From contig NZ_CP021425.1 in the NCBI RefSeq assembly GCF_002162375.1, forward strand, positions 1,547,501 through 1,611,500: DNA of 64,000 bases, in the 5' to 3' direction. The number at the start of each line of letters is the position of its first letter. Position 1 is the stretch's first letter. The stretch is from Oleiphilus messinensis. Lineage in GTDB: Bacteria; Pseudomonadota; Gammaproteobacteria; Pseudomonadales; Oleiphilaceae. The notes under the pieces are model-generated. The model was given only the letters and a program-made list of their open reading frames with translations. It made no database searches and was not told where the DNA came from. Both the position numbers and the translations under genes were made by a program. Positions 26,692 to 35,800 of this stretch are shown in pieces.

Positions 26692-27537
26692 TTATTCCTG
26701 ATACTGAACCAGGCGGGAAACGCCGGAGAGCATAAGGTCAAGAACCATTCCGACGAGGCCAATCATGACAATGGAGAAAATGACACTGGTCAGATCCAGG
26801 TTGTTCCATTCGTTCCAGACGTAGTAGCCAATGCCGGTGCCACCCACGAGCATTTCCGCAGCGACGATAACCAGCCAGGCAATACCGATGGAAATGCGCA
26901 TGCCGGTTAAAATGGTTGGTGCCGCAGCAGGCAAAATAACGGTTAATGCCGTTCGCAGAGGGCTTAATTCATGGGTTCGTGCCACGTTGATCCAATCGGA
27001 TCGGACATTCGCCACACCAAAGGCGGTATTGATCAGCATTGGCCAGATTGAGCAGATGAAAATTACGAATATGGCGGAGGTTTCTGAATCCTTGATAATG
27101 AATAGTGCCAACGGCATCCAGGCCAGGGGGGAGATGGGTTTGAGAATCTGAATAAAGGGGTTAAGTGCCCGGTGCATGAGCGGTGACATACCCACGAGAA
27201 AGCCGATAGGTAATGCCACCGCAGCGGCCAGGAAGAATCCGGATAGCACTCGATAGAGCGAGTAGGCCAGCTGAATTCCGATGCCTTTGTCGTTAGGGCC
27301 TGCATCGTAAAACGGGTCCGATATTTCGCTGAAGGCCAGTTTGAATACCTCTGAAGGTGGTGGCACCCGGGCCTCCTGATCCGCGCCACCCATCAGCATT
27401 TCATATTCAGATAGTGGCTCGGTTGCCTCCGGGGGCTGGCTCGCCCCCTCCCAAATGCCCAGCCCGATGAGCAGCATTACTAACGAAATCAACGCTGCGC
27501 GAAGGGTCAGGGAGGTGCCGGTTGGCATGGAAGACAT
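26692..27537 (-). CDS. cynB: Cyanate/nitrate-type ABC transporter permease
   Basis: The 281-residue inner-membrane permease has about six membrane segments. The EAA-loop region (VARTHELSPLRTALTVILPAAAPTILTGMRISIGIAWLVIVAAEM) contacts the ATPase, as in NrtB/SsuC proteins. Only two bases separate its start from the cynA stop. A ribosome site GGGGATAA overlaps that junction. Confidence 0.93.
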   Translation of the reverse strand: MSSMPTGTSLTLRAALISLVMLLIGLGIWEGASQPPEATEPLSEYEMLMGGADQEARVPPPSEVFKLAFSEISDPFYDAGPNDKGIGIQLAYSLYRVLSGFFLAAAVALPIGFLVGMSPLMHRALNPFIQILKPISPLAWMPLALFIIKDSETSAIFVIFICSIWPMLINTAFGVANVRSDWINVARTHELSPLRTALTVILPAAAPTILTGMRISIGIAWLVIVAAEMLVGGTGIGYYVWNEWNNLDLTSVIFSIVMIGLVGMVLDLMLSGVSRLVQYQE

Positions 27538-27539
27538 GG

Positions 27540-28994
27540 TTATCCCCTTTTGATGGCAAAGCTGTTGATATATTCTTCCGGCTTGGTGTAGTCGAAGGTC
27601 TTGCCCATGATGGTGTAGTTTTCATAGGTCTTGGCGGGGGGTTCATAGCCCAGCTCTTTCATCATCTTGCCGGCGTCGGAAGCGAGGTAAACTTCTTCCG
27701 CGATTTTCTGGTAGTTAAGGTCGCCTTTCACATAACCCCAGCGTTTCATTTGGGTCAGAATCCAAACCGCCATGCTGTGCCAGGGGAACGGGTCGAAGTC
27801 TATTCGGTCGGGTACATTGCCGACACTGCCCAGGCCATCGGCATAGCGGCCGGTGAGCACCTGTTCAATCACGGGTACCGGCTGGTTCAGGTAGTTCTTC
27901 GGTGCGATGGCTTTCGAAATTTCCTTACGGTTGTCCGGATTGGATGAGTAGTGTGTGGCATCCACAATCGCCTTCAGAAGTGCGCCGTAGGTATTTGGGT
28001 TTTCCATGGCGAAGCGTTGGCTGGTGGCGAATGCACAGCAGGGGTGACCTTCCCAGATTTCTTTGGTGAGCAGGTGGATAAATCCGACTTTCTCCCAAAC
28101 CGCGCGTTGGTTGAATGGATCGGGGGAGAGGTAGCCGTCCAGGTTTCCCGCCCGCAGGTTTGCCACCATTTCCGGAGGTGGTACGACCCGAATCTGAATG
28201 TCTTTGTCGGGATCGATTCCGTGTTCTGCCACGTAGTAGCGCAGCAGGAAATTGTGCATTGAGTAATCAAAAGGCACACCAAATTTAAAACCTTTCCAGT
28301 CTTTCGGGTTACGTTTGTCTTTGTGTTTGACGTGCAGGACAATGGCTTGGCCATTGATGTTTTCTACCGCCGGCATAATGTAGGGTTCTGCGGTGGAGCC
28401 TGCCCCCAGAGTCATGGCCAGCGGCATGGGGGTCAACATGTGGGATGCATCGTATTCCCGGGCCAGCGATTTATCCCGTGCAACCGCCCAACCAGCGGTT
28501 TTGATTACATCCACATCCAGACCATATTTTTGATAGAACCCCAGTGGATGCGCCATGATGATTGGTGTTGCACAGGTGATGGGCACAAAACCAATGTTCA
28601 GTTTTGTTTTTTCCAGTGGTCCGCTCGCTTCTTTCATTGCAGCTTTGGCTGCATCCAGCGGGAATATTGAAGCCAGTAATGCGGCAAAGGCACCACCACC
28701 CATCATGGACATGAACTGCCGACGATTTTGTTCGTTACCATTGAATACCGCTCTGACCACCGCATTTTCGACGGCGCGATCCAGCATGTCTTCAGGGGTA
28801 TTTGGAATTGATGGGGAGCCACCGGATTTGGTCCCGTTGTTTTCTGGACGTGAAGGCATATCCGAGAGTTTAGCTTCCAGTTCTTTTTCATTGAGGGGGA
28901 CACCACCTTGACTGCATTGCGGGCATAGACAGCTCTGATCGTGTTTCAGGGATACATTTGGGTCATAAGGGTTTCCCAGGCTCTTGGTAGTCAT
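27540..28994 (-). CDS. cynA: NrtA/CmpA-family cyanate-binding protein with long leader and Tat signal
   Basis: I start the 484-residue protein at ATG 28994, behind GAGAGGTGA. The frame extends further upstream without a ribosome site. The first 90 residues are an unusual cytoplasmic-looking leader containing a CxCxxC cluster (Cys22, 24, 27). A twin-arginine signal follows at NRRQFMSMMGGGAFAALLAS. The rest is the NrtA-type binding domain (LNIGFVPITCATPIIMAHPLGFYQKYGL). Export therefore goes through Tat. It is first in the cynABDS unit and is preceded by a sigma-54 promoter. Confidence 0.92.
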   Translation of the reverse strand: MTTKSLGNPYDPNVSLKHDQSCLCPQCSQGGVPLNEKELEAKLSDMPSRPENNGTKSGGSPSIPNTPEDMLDRAVENAVVRAVFNGNEQNRRQFMSMMGGGAFAALLASIFPLDAAKAAMKEASGPLEKTKLNIGFVPITCATPIIMAHPLGFYQKYGLDVDVIKTAGWAVARDKSLAREYDASHMLTPMPLAMTLGAGSTAEPYIMPAVENINGQAIVLHVKHKDKRNPKDWKGFKFGVPFDYSMHNFLLRYYVAEHGIDPDKDIQIRVVPPPEMVANLRAGNLDGYLSPDPFNQRAVWEKVGFIHLLTKEIWEGHPCCAFATSQRFAMENPNTYGALLKAIVDATHYSSNPDNRKEISKAIAPKNYLNQPVPVIEQVLTGRYADGLGSVGNVPDRIDFDPFPWHSMAVWILTQMKRWGYVKGDLNYQKIAEEVYLASDAGKMMKELGYEPPAKTYENYTIMGKTFDYTKPEEYINSFAIKRG

Positions 28995-29136
28995 ATTCAC
29001 CTCTCGTAATGTCAATTGAACGGCACCGAGTCCGGTGACATTGGCGGTTTTGTCCATCGCCAGTGCATTATTTCCGGGCATTCGAACAGGATTAACGCAG
29101 GAAATAATCCTTATTAGTTAACTCGAAGGGATAAGA

Positions 29137-29151
29137 GCAGGGTTCGTGCCA
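29137..29151 (-). promoter_or_regulatory. Sigma-54 promoter for cynABDS
   Basis: On the minus strand, TGGCACG-AACC-CTGC matches the -24/-12 consensus TGGCACG-N4-TTGC, with the invariant GG-N10-GC spacing. It lies about 140 bases before the cynA ATG and points into the operon. Confidence 0.85.
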
Positions 29152-29221
29152 GTCCAAAACTATGTTGTTAAGTTATTGAAAATGATGTTTTTTGTTTTTT
29201 ATCGAAGGCGATCAGGTTGGG

Positions 29222-29293
29222 TACGAAATATCGTAATTAATGAAATTTCGTAGTTTTTTATGATGATTTTTCGTAGTTGGCACAATATTCGTA
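29222..29293. promoter_or_regulatory. Palindromic enhancer TACGAAATATCGTA plus three TTCGTA half-sites
   Basis: A perfect 14-bp palindrome-type site (29222-29235) is centred about 79 bases upstream of the -24 element of the cyn promoter, a typical enhancer distance. Half-sites ending in CGTA recur at 29249-29252, 29272-29275 and 29290-29293. It lies between cynA and its divergent activator and shares its 12-bp core with sites at 56058-56071. It is the likely binding site of the Fis-type activator (inference). Confidence 0.7.
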
Positions 29294-29394
29294 GCGTTGT
29301 AGTTGTTTTTTTTATTGCCAGAATTGTGCAGATCTCAGGCGGCTGGCGGAATCGTCTGAAAATTTCAATTCAATGAATTTCGATAAGCCCGAAG

Positions 29395-31386
29395 ATGAGC
29401 GAAATTATGTCCGATAGCCAATGGCTACAGATATCTCATGACAAAGAAAACGCACTGCTATCGCAGAATTTGACGTTGGGATCGCAGTGTTTTGATTATT
29501 TGCCAGAAGCCTGTTTTGTTGTGGATCCATTTAATGACGTTGTGGTGCACAGTAATGCCCTTGGACGGGATCTGTGGCTTCGATGTAAAGGGGGGCGGGA
29601 AGCTTCGCAGAATGAATGTGTAGACCGGGTGTTCAGTAGCTGGTTCGGGGATCAAATGCCTCATCTGGTGCTGTTTACTCAGCAAGCACTGGAACAGGGT
29701 GAGGCCTGGAGTGATGAATTAAGTCTGGTATGTGCCGATGGAGAGCGGTTGTCCATTGAAATGAATATTCGAAGGGTTGAGCTTGGTGAAAATGTCTTGT
29801 TGATCTTCCTGTTACGGGATGCCAGCACCGTGCATGAGCGGCACAACCAATCGGCTTTAAACCGTTACCATCGGGGAGGATTGATCCAGTGGCGACGGAT
29901 GGAGCAGGTTTTTCAGGACATCGAACGGGAAAATCAATTGATACTCAATGCTGCAGGGGAGGGTATTTATGGTGTCGATGTTGAGGGTAAAACAACATTT
30001 ATGAATCCGGCGGCAGAAAAAATGCTCGGGTACGATGCGGTCGAAGTCGTGGGACAAAATATGCACGCACTGATTCATCATAGTCACGAAAATGGCCACC
30101 ATTTTCACGAAGAAGCCTGCCCAATCTTTACATCGTTCAGGGATGGCGAGATTCGTAACGTGGACAATGAGTGCTTCTGGCGTAAGGACGGGAGCTACTT
30201 TCCTGTTGAGTATACCAGCACGCCGATTCGTGATAATGGGCAGCTGGTTGGTGCGGTTGTATTGTTTCGGGATGTTAGTGAACGCAAGGAGGCGGAGTCC
30301 AACCTTAAAATGGCTCTGGAAGAGGTTCGCAAATTAAAACAGCAGCTTGAGCTCGAGAACGCATACCTGAAAGAAGAACTGGGAGAGGAGTACAACTACC
30401 ACGAGATTGTCGGTAAAAGTGAAGCGGTTCGAAATATTATTCAGAAAATTGAATGGGTGGCCCCTACAGACGCCAATGTATTGATTTGCGGTGAAACGGG
30501 TACGGGGAAGGAGTTGATCGCCCGGGCAATCCATCAACGCAGTGAGCGCTATAATCGTCCACTGATTCGGGTTAACTGTGCAGCCATACCCAAGGAACTG
30601 TTCGAGAGCGAATTTTTTGGGCATATAAAAGGCGCTTTTACTGGCGCCCTTGCACATCGTGTGGGTCGCTTTGAGCTCGCTGATGGCGGAACCCTGTTTT
30701 TGGATGAGGTAGGCGAGATCCCGTTGGATTTGCAGGGAAAATTATTGCGGGTATTACAGGATCAACAATTTGAGCGAGTGGGGGATGTACAGACCCGAAG
30801 AGTTAATGTTCGGGTCATTGCCGCTACAAACCGGAATCTTGCTCAAGCGGTGGAAGAAAAAACGTTTCGTGAAGATCTGTATTTTCGTCTCAATGTTTTC
30901 CCAATTGAATCGGCCCCGTTACGTAAACGAATTGTTGATATCCCATTGCTCGCCTCTCATTTTCTCAAGAAGGCCTGCCAGAAGTTTAACAAACCCCAGC
31001 TTCGCTTATCTGTCGCAGACACAACAGCCTTGTGTGCCTATGCCTGGCCGGGCAATATTCGTGAGTTGGAAAATGTCATCGAACGACAGGTCATTTTGTG
31101 TCGGGGTAAACGCTTGCATTTCGATTTGCCGAGTGAGGCATTTAACCAGGTAAAAACAGATCAAACTGAACCAGAACCGCTCAATTCAGCTGGAGCGACA
31201 GAGGTGCTTACGGAAGATGATCGTCGCCAGGGAGAGCGAATGAATATCGTCAATGCCTTGAAACGTTCGCGGGGAAAAGTTTTCGGGCCGCAAGGGGCTG
31301 CTGAAATTCTGCAGGTTAAGCCGACTACGCTCGCATCACGGATCAAGCGTTACCGTATTAATCCCGCAGAGTTTAAAGTTGCTTAA
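29395..31386 (+). CDS. cynF: PAS-AAA+-Fis sigma-54 activator of the cyanate operon (CynF-like)
   Basis: The 663-residue regulator has an N-terminal sensory region (about 1-150). A PAS domain follows (about 175-300) with the HH..CPI feature IHHSHENGHHFHEEACPIF and FWRKDGSYFPVEY, then a coiled linker. The AAA+ domain has GETGTGKE, GAFTGA and GTLFLDEVGEIP; a Fis-type helix-turn-helix ends the protein (about 615-660, GPQGAAEILQVKPTTLASRIKRY). It is divergent from cynA, and a sigma-54 promoter lies between them. CynF is the sigma-54 activator of cynABDS in Pseudomonas pseudoalcaligenes, so the name rests on context and architecture. The signal sensed is not visible. Confidence 0.82.
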   Translation: MSEIMSDSQWLQISHDKENALLSQNLTLGSQCFDYLPEACFVVDPFNDVVVHSNALGRDLWLRCKGGREASQNECVDRVFSSWFGDQMPHLVLFTQQALEQGEAWSDELSLVCADGERLSIEMNIRRVELGENVLLIFLLRDASTVHERHNQSALNRYHRGGLIQWRRMEQVFQDIERENQLILNAAGEGIYGVDVEGKTTFMNPAAEKMLGYDAVEVVGQNMHALIHHSHENGHHFHEEACPIFTSFRDGEIRNVDNECFWRKDGSYFPVEYTSTPIRDNGQLVGAVVLFRDVSERKEAESNLKMALEEVRKLKQQLELENAYLKEELGEEYNYHEIVGKSEAVRNIIQKIEWVAPTDANVLICGETGTGKELIARAIHQRSERYNRPLIRVNCAAIPKELFESEFFGHIKGAFTGALAHRVGRFELADGGTLFLDEVGEIPLDLQGKLLRVLQDQQFERVGDVQTRRVNVRVIAATNRNLAQAVEEKTFREDLYFRLNVFPIESAPLRKRIVDIPLLASHFLKKACQKFNKPQLRLSVADTTALCAYAWPGNIRELENVIERQVILCRGKRLHFDLPSEAFNQVKTDQTEPEPLNSAGATEVLTEDDRRQGERMNIVNALKRSRGKVFGPQGAAEILQVKPTTLASRIKRYRINPAEFKVA

Positions 31387-31400
31387 ATCGGTTTTTGCTT

Positions 31401-31898
31401 TCAGGAATTATGATGCCGCGTCATTTTATCCAGATGACCCATTGCATAAGCGGAAAGCACAAACGTTAAATGTATAACCACATACCAAAACAGCTTCTCA
31501 TTCGGCACCTGTTCTGCATTCATAAATATCTTTAACAGATGAATCGATGATATGGCCACGATGGATGCCGCGACCTTGTTTTTCAGTGAGCCGGAGTCCA
31601 CCTTACCCAGCCAGCTCAATTTTTCCTGCCCTTCCGCGATATCCAGCTGGGAAACGAAATTTTCGTACCCGCTAAACATGACCATGACCAGCAATCCACC
31701 AACCAGCGCCAGGTCAATAAGCGATAATATCAGCAACACCAGATCCTGCTCTTTCATACTGAATATCACGGGGATGACATGAAAGAGTTCCTGAAAAAAC
31801 TTTATACCCAGCGCCAGCAACGCGAGACTCAAACCGAGATAGATTGGGGCAAGTATCCAGCGTGCTGAATACATTACATTTTCAATTAATCGTTCCAT
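31401..31898 (-). CDS. UPF0114 (YqhA-like) inner-membrane protein
   Basis: The 165-residue protein starts at ATG 31898 ([14 protein letters not shown]), the family's usual N-terminus. Earlier in-frame codons are probably untranslated. It has four hydrophobic segments and the UPF0114 signature [11 protein letters not shown] followed by [12 protein letters not shown]. The function is unknown. It is convergent with cynF and not obviously linked to cyanate. Confidence 0.92.
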   Translation of the reverse strand: MERLIENVMYSARWILAPIYLGLSLALLALGIKFFQELFHVIPVIFSMKEQDLVLLILSLIDLALVGGLLVMVMFSGYENFVSQLDIAEGQEKLSWLGKVDSGSLKNKVAASIVAISSIHLLKIFMNAEQVPNEKLFWYVVIHLTFVLSAYAMGHLDKMTRHHNS

Positions 31899-32043
31899 TA
31901 AGATTCCATTAGGCACACACAACGCTTTGGGTTATAGGGACAAATTGCGATATTTCAAGGGGGAATCTCAAGAGCGAATTGCGGAAGATTGAAATGACAG
32001 GGAGTGTGGAACCGGGTACCCGCAGGGCCAGGGAAATATGTTG

Positions 32044-32072
32044 AACACAAAGGGCACAAAGCCCTTTGTGTT
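32044..32072 (-). terminator. Perfect 12-bp hairpin after hcp
   Basis: AACACAAAGGGC (32044-32055) pairs perfectly with GCCCTTTGTGTT (32061-32072), 16 bases beyond the hcp stop. The following minus-strand sequence has no long T-run. Confidence 0.55.
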
Positions 32073-32087
32073 TAAGCAAGCACAGGA

Positions 32088-32576
32088 TTAAAGCTTGTGA
32101 CCTGCTTCTAGATCGTAACCCACAATACCTTGATTGCCTGCAGAGTTTGCTTTGTCTGCAGCAGTGTAGGTCATGGCGATTTTAGCGAAGCTGAAGCTCA
32201 GAACTTCAGAAGGTGGGCCGGAATCGCCAGCAGACATGCTGTAAGAGCTTACCAAAGCTTCTTCCAGTTCGTATTTTACGTACTCGTCAACCTGGTCTGC
32301 ACCGGTTTTAACAACAGAGATAACGATTTTTTTACCTTCAGAACCTACCAGAGATTCTTTAAAGATACCGGATGAAGCACCATCCATAACTTTGGTTACT
32401 GTTACTTCGGAAATGTTAGGGCGGGTTGCTTCACGGTTAGACATGTTGCCTGCTTCCATGGTGATACCGCGTCCCACACCAAACTGTACGCTATCGACTT
32501 TGATCCACTCTTCGTAGCCTTTAGCGGTTACGTTACCGGTGATTTCGTCATCATTGTAGTTCAAGAAAATTGCCAT
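32088..32576 (-). CDS. hcp: Hcp family protein (type VI secretion tube), orphan copy
   Basis: The 162-residue protein has the Hcp start MAIFLNYNDDEITGNVTAKGYEEWIKVDSVQFGVGR and the barrel-strand pattern SEVTVTKVMD...SSGIFKESLVG. Hcp forms hexameric rings that stack into the type VI secretion tube and is itself secreted. No other tss gene is in the window. As an orphan it would serve an apparatus encoded elsewhere, if one exists. It has no C-terminal toxin extension. A good ribosome site precedes the ATG. Confidence 0.92.
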   Translation of the reverse strand: MAIFLNYNDDEITGNVTAKGYEEWIKVDSVQFGVGRGITMEAGNMSNREATRPNISEVTVTKVMDGASSGIFKESLVGSEGKKIVISVVKTGADQVDEYVKYELEEALVSSYSMSAGDSGPPSEVLSFSFAKIAMTYTAADKANSAGNQGIVGYDLEAGHKL

Positions 32577-33139
32577 TTTGATCTCCTTATTGGCGATGTA
32601 TTTCCTATGTTTGTGGCGCTAGTATGACCTCCAGAATCTATCGATTCAAGTTAAAATATTTAAATAATACAATAGGTTAATTCGACTCTGACACCAATTA
32701 ATTCATCTGCGTTCCGAGCAATTGATGCGTTTGAGTGTGATTGGACTCGGAATTGGGTGATGACTCTGGTACCGCTTTATTGCGACGTAGGGCAAATATA
32801 ATCTGCCCGAGACCAGATTGGTGCACTTGGCGCTGGATTCGGCAACTTTTGTCTGTTTCCACTCCGGCACGTATTTTCAGCGGAGGTTAAACCCAGTCGG
32901 TCGCCTTTTTATTCCTCTAGTCGTGCACCATAAAAATCTGGTGTCACGGCGAGATTGAGAACTGGTTCACAAGGTCTATGAAATAGCGGCAATACTCTTT
33001 CGATCAGCCCATCCCGTACGAATGTGGGATTGAATTTTTTTCCCTAAGGCGTTAAAACAACGGGCATGACGCGACCCTGTTTGATACTTGAGTGGTATCA
33101 TCGCGTCACATGGATGACAAATAATCACGGATGTAAGCA
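32577..33139. other. 563-bp intergenic region
   Basis: This is the shared upstream region of hcp and the Sel1 gene. It is AT-rich near hcp. I looked for a sigma-54 promoter or conserved repeats and saw nothing convincing. Confidence 0.4.
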
Positions 33140-34024
33140 ATGAACGATACAAATTTACTGGATCAATCAATTCCACCCTTTGCCGCGAGTGCAAATACCG
33201 GTGTGGATATTCGTCAAACCGGTTCCTTTTCTCGCAGTGCTGTCCAGGACGGACTCGGGGTTTTTATGAATGGCAGCGTGCACCTGGCTTTCGAAACACT
33301 TTCTGAATCCGCTCAAAAAGGCAATGTCCGGGCCCAGTTTTATCTTGGTCAGGTTTATTTCCACGGCCGGGGTATTCGGAAAAATCTTGATGAGGCCTCT
33401 AACTGGTTCCATCAGGCCGGCGCTAAAGGTCATGCCCGTGCCCAATATTATCTTGGGTTGATGTATTCGGGAGGCATCGGCGTCAGTAAAAGTTATACCC
33501 AGAGTGCAACCTGGTTTCGTTTTGCTGCCAAGCAGGGTGATGCGCTTGCACAATATAATCTCGGGTTGATGTATTTTCACGGGAATGGTGTGATCGCACA
33601 CTTTCAGGAGGCGGCCAAGTGGTTTTTCATGGCCGCCCAGCAAGGTCTCGCTGAAGCGCAGTATAACCTTGGCTACTTGTTTGACGCTGGCCTCGGACTG
33701 ACTGAAAATAAAACGGAGGCCATCAATTGGTATTTCAAAGCCGCCGAGCAAGGCATGAACAGCGCCCGGTATAATCTGGGATTGATCTATGCCCGTGGCG
33801 AAGGCGTGCTTCGGGATGATGCAAAAGCGGCGCACTGGCTTACGCTGGGGGCGGAGGCAGATCATGGCGATTGTCAGTATGCGTTGGCGCTACTCTATGC
33901 CCGCTGTCGCCATGATGATGCTTGTCGTCTGCAGGCATTAAAGTGGTGCCGGGAAGCCTGTCGCAAATTCATTCCGAATGCACCACTGCTGTTACGTGTC
34001 CTGAGTCGGCCTAGTTTGGTGTAG
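33140..34024 (+). CDS. Sel1-like (TPR) repeat protein
   Basis: The 294-residue protein is made of about six to seven Sel1 repeats of 36 residues from about residue 45. The recurring pattern is A.Y.LG..Y..G.GV..(N/S)..EA..WF..AA.QG (for example ARAQYYLGLMYSGGIGVSKSYTQSATWFRFAAKQG). Such solenoids bind other proteins. No signal peptide is clear, so it is probably cytoplasmic. Its end overlaps the end of the convergent mltF-like gene by 14 bases. Confidence 0.93.
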   Translation: MNDTNLLDQSIPPFAASANTGVDIRQTGSFSRSAVQDGLGVFMNGSVHLAFETLSESAQKGNVRAQFYLGQVYFHGRGIRKNLDEASNWFHQAGAKGHARAQYYLGLMYSGGIGVSKSYTQSATWFRFAAKQGDALAQYNLGLMYFHGNGVIAHFQEAAKWFFMAAQQGLAEAQYNLGYLFDAGLGLTENKTEAINWYFKAAEQGMNSARYNLGLIYARGEGVLRDDAKAAHWLTLGAEADHGDCQYALALLYARCRHDDACRLQALKWCREACRKFIPNAPLLLRVLSRPSLV

Positions 34025-35639
34025 TCGTTGCGCCGTTGTCCTTGGGTTGCAAGGTATCACAGAATGCGGTTTCGCAGACACTTAGCGTATTATTCGTATC
34101 CGACGGAATGGTTTTCAATACATCGTTTTTATCGCTGACCAGGTAATTCGCCAGGGTATAAGCGGTGTAGTACTTGAATATGTGCGAAACATAGTCGACG
34201 GTTTCATTCCCGATTAACCGGGCCGCCGCGTGTTCCACATTACCGAACCAGCGGTTTCTGTCCAGGCCCATTTCTTCAGCCAGATTACGCATTTTGCTGA
34301 CTTTGGCCGGACCCGCGTTGTAAGCTGCCCAGGAGAAGAAAAGGCGATCCTGTTCTGAAATGGCAGGGTCCGAGAAGTAACGGTCTCTCAGGAAGGCCAA
34401 ATATTTTGCACCTGCATGGATGTTAGGTTCCAGTGTGTCGATTTTTTTGATACCGATGTTCTTGTCTTTGGCGGTAGAAGGCAGAAGTTGCATTATGCCC
34501 AATGCGCCTCGATGACTGCGCAATGCCTGATTGAATTTTGATTCCTGATAGGCTTGCGCCGCCAGTGCCAGGGGCATAATGTTGTACTGGTCACCATATT
34601 TCTGGAACAGCGGCAGTATTTTATTCAATTTATCCCGGTCATTGGACTGCAGCGGGTTTTTCAGCCATCGGTTTGGCTCCAGGTAGCGCTTGTTTAGCAT
34701 GTTTCCGAACAAAGTTCCTTTCTTGGCTTTAGTTTCGAAGAAATGTTGCAACGCCTTATGCAATTCCGGGCTGTTTTTGCGGATTGCCCAGCCAATTTGA
34801 TTACCCGTCGCCAAGACGACATTCTGTTCGATAACGATCTGATCGAGATAGGTTGACCAAAGGCGTGCTTTGTAGCCGTCTACGATGGTGTATTGGAATA
34901 TGCCGGCATTGACCAATTCGAGAATATCTTCGCTCAACAGCCGGGAATCCGTTTCGATTCCGGTAATAACGGTGTGACCCAAATCGGCCTGTTTTTGATT
35001 GTATTGTTTGAGGTGTTCCACATAGCTGCTCCCTCGCATAAGGTGAACCTCCTTTCCCTGCAAGTCCGAAAGACTCGAGATTGCAGGCGCATTTTTGAAA
35101 CGGACTACAACCTCATCAACACTATCGAGGTGTCCGGCGACAAAGTCTGCAAGGGCTTGACGTTCAGTGGTCACCGTCAGCATACCCGCAGCGATATCGC
35201 CCACACCTTCGTTCAATGCCGGTATCAAACGATTGAATGGTACCGGGACAAACTTGATTCTGACTTTGTCTTTAGCTTTTCGAACACCTTGATTCAGCTG
35301 CTTTTCAAATTCCCGTAACGCGTCCGCCTGCAGGCCCAGAATATGTCCGTCATGTAGAAAAAAATCTGTGGGACTGTAGGTCACGAGTGCCCGGATTACT
35401 TTTTTATCCAGTAATACGGGTAAGTCTCCCTGGTATTTTTCAACATCCAGTTTGGACAGTAACTCCGCCTCAATTCGGTCTCGTTCCTTTTCTTGCTGCT
35501 TTTGTTCCGGGGATACGCTGCGAATACCGTGGTCATCGGAGTCCGGCTGGCAGCCACTAAGCAGATTGATGAGCACGAACCACATACTGAATAAAATAAC
35601 CGTCATTGATTTTTGTTTTTGGAACAGTTGCATAGTCAT
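34011..35639 (-). CDS. MltF-like membrane-bound lytic transglycosylase
   Basis: The 542-residue lipoprotein precursor has lipobox LSGC with Cys30. An SBP_bac_3 (amino-acid-binding-like) domain follows (about 70-310). An SLT transglycosylase domain follows (about 345-500) with catalytic Glu in AAQAYQESKFNQ and later AYNAGPAKV. This two-domain order is that of MltF. It cleaves peptidoglycan between MurNAc and GlcNAc from the periplasmic face of the outer membrane. The C-terminal tail is longer than usual and Thr/Asn-rich. Confidence 0.9.
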   Translation of the reverse strand: MTMQLFQKQKSMTVILFSMWFVLINLLSGCQPDSDDHGIRSVSPEQKQQEKERDRIEAELLSKLDVEKYQGDLPVLLDKKVIRALVTYSPTDFFLHDGHILGLQADALREFEKQLNQGVRKAKDKVRIKFVPVPFNRLIPALNEGVGDIAAGMLTVTTERQALADFVAGHLDSVDEVVVRFKNAPAISSLSDLQGKEVHLMRGSSYVEHLKQYNQKQADLGHTVITGIETDSRLLSEDILELVNAGIFQYTIVDGYKARLWSTYLDQIVIEQNVVLATGNQIGWAIRKNSPELHKALQHFFETKAKKGTLFGNMLNKRYLEPNRWLKNPLQSNDRDKLNKILPLFQKYGDQYNIMPLALAAQAYQESKFNQALRSHRGALGIMQLLPSTAKDKNIGIKKIDTLEPNIHAGAKYLAFLRDRYFSDPAISEQDRLFFSWAAYNAGPAKVSKMRNLAEEMGLDRNRWFGNVEHAAARLIGNETVDYVSHIFKYYTAYTLANYLVSDKNDVLKTIPSDTNNTLSVCETAFCDTLQPKDNGATTTPN

Positions 35640-35800
35640 GGACTCTACTGGCCTTGGAAATTGGTTTTGATATGTCCTATGTGTTCAAAATACCTGATAT
35701 TCAGGAATAATTATATGTTTGAAGCGATCTGGCTGCCCATCTACCATTGCCGGGGCATCATGCGTTATGGATTAACCTGTGTATTGGCGTGGAGGGGGGT

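Noticed and set aside
29278-29294. TTGGCAC on the plus strand as a sigma-54 promoter for the activator gene
   Set aside because: GG is followed ten bases later by GT, not GC, and the site overlaps an enhancer half-site, so the match is too weak.
33167-33865. 232-residue minus-strand ORF opposite the Sel1 gene
   Set aside because: The regular Sel1 repeats keep the antisense frame open. The repeat pattern on the plus strand is the real coding signal.
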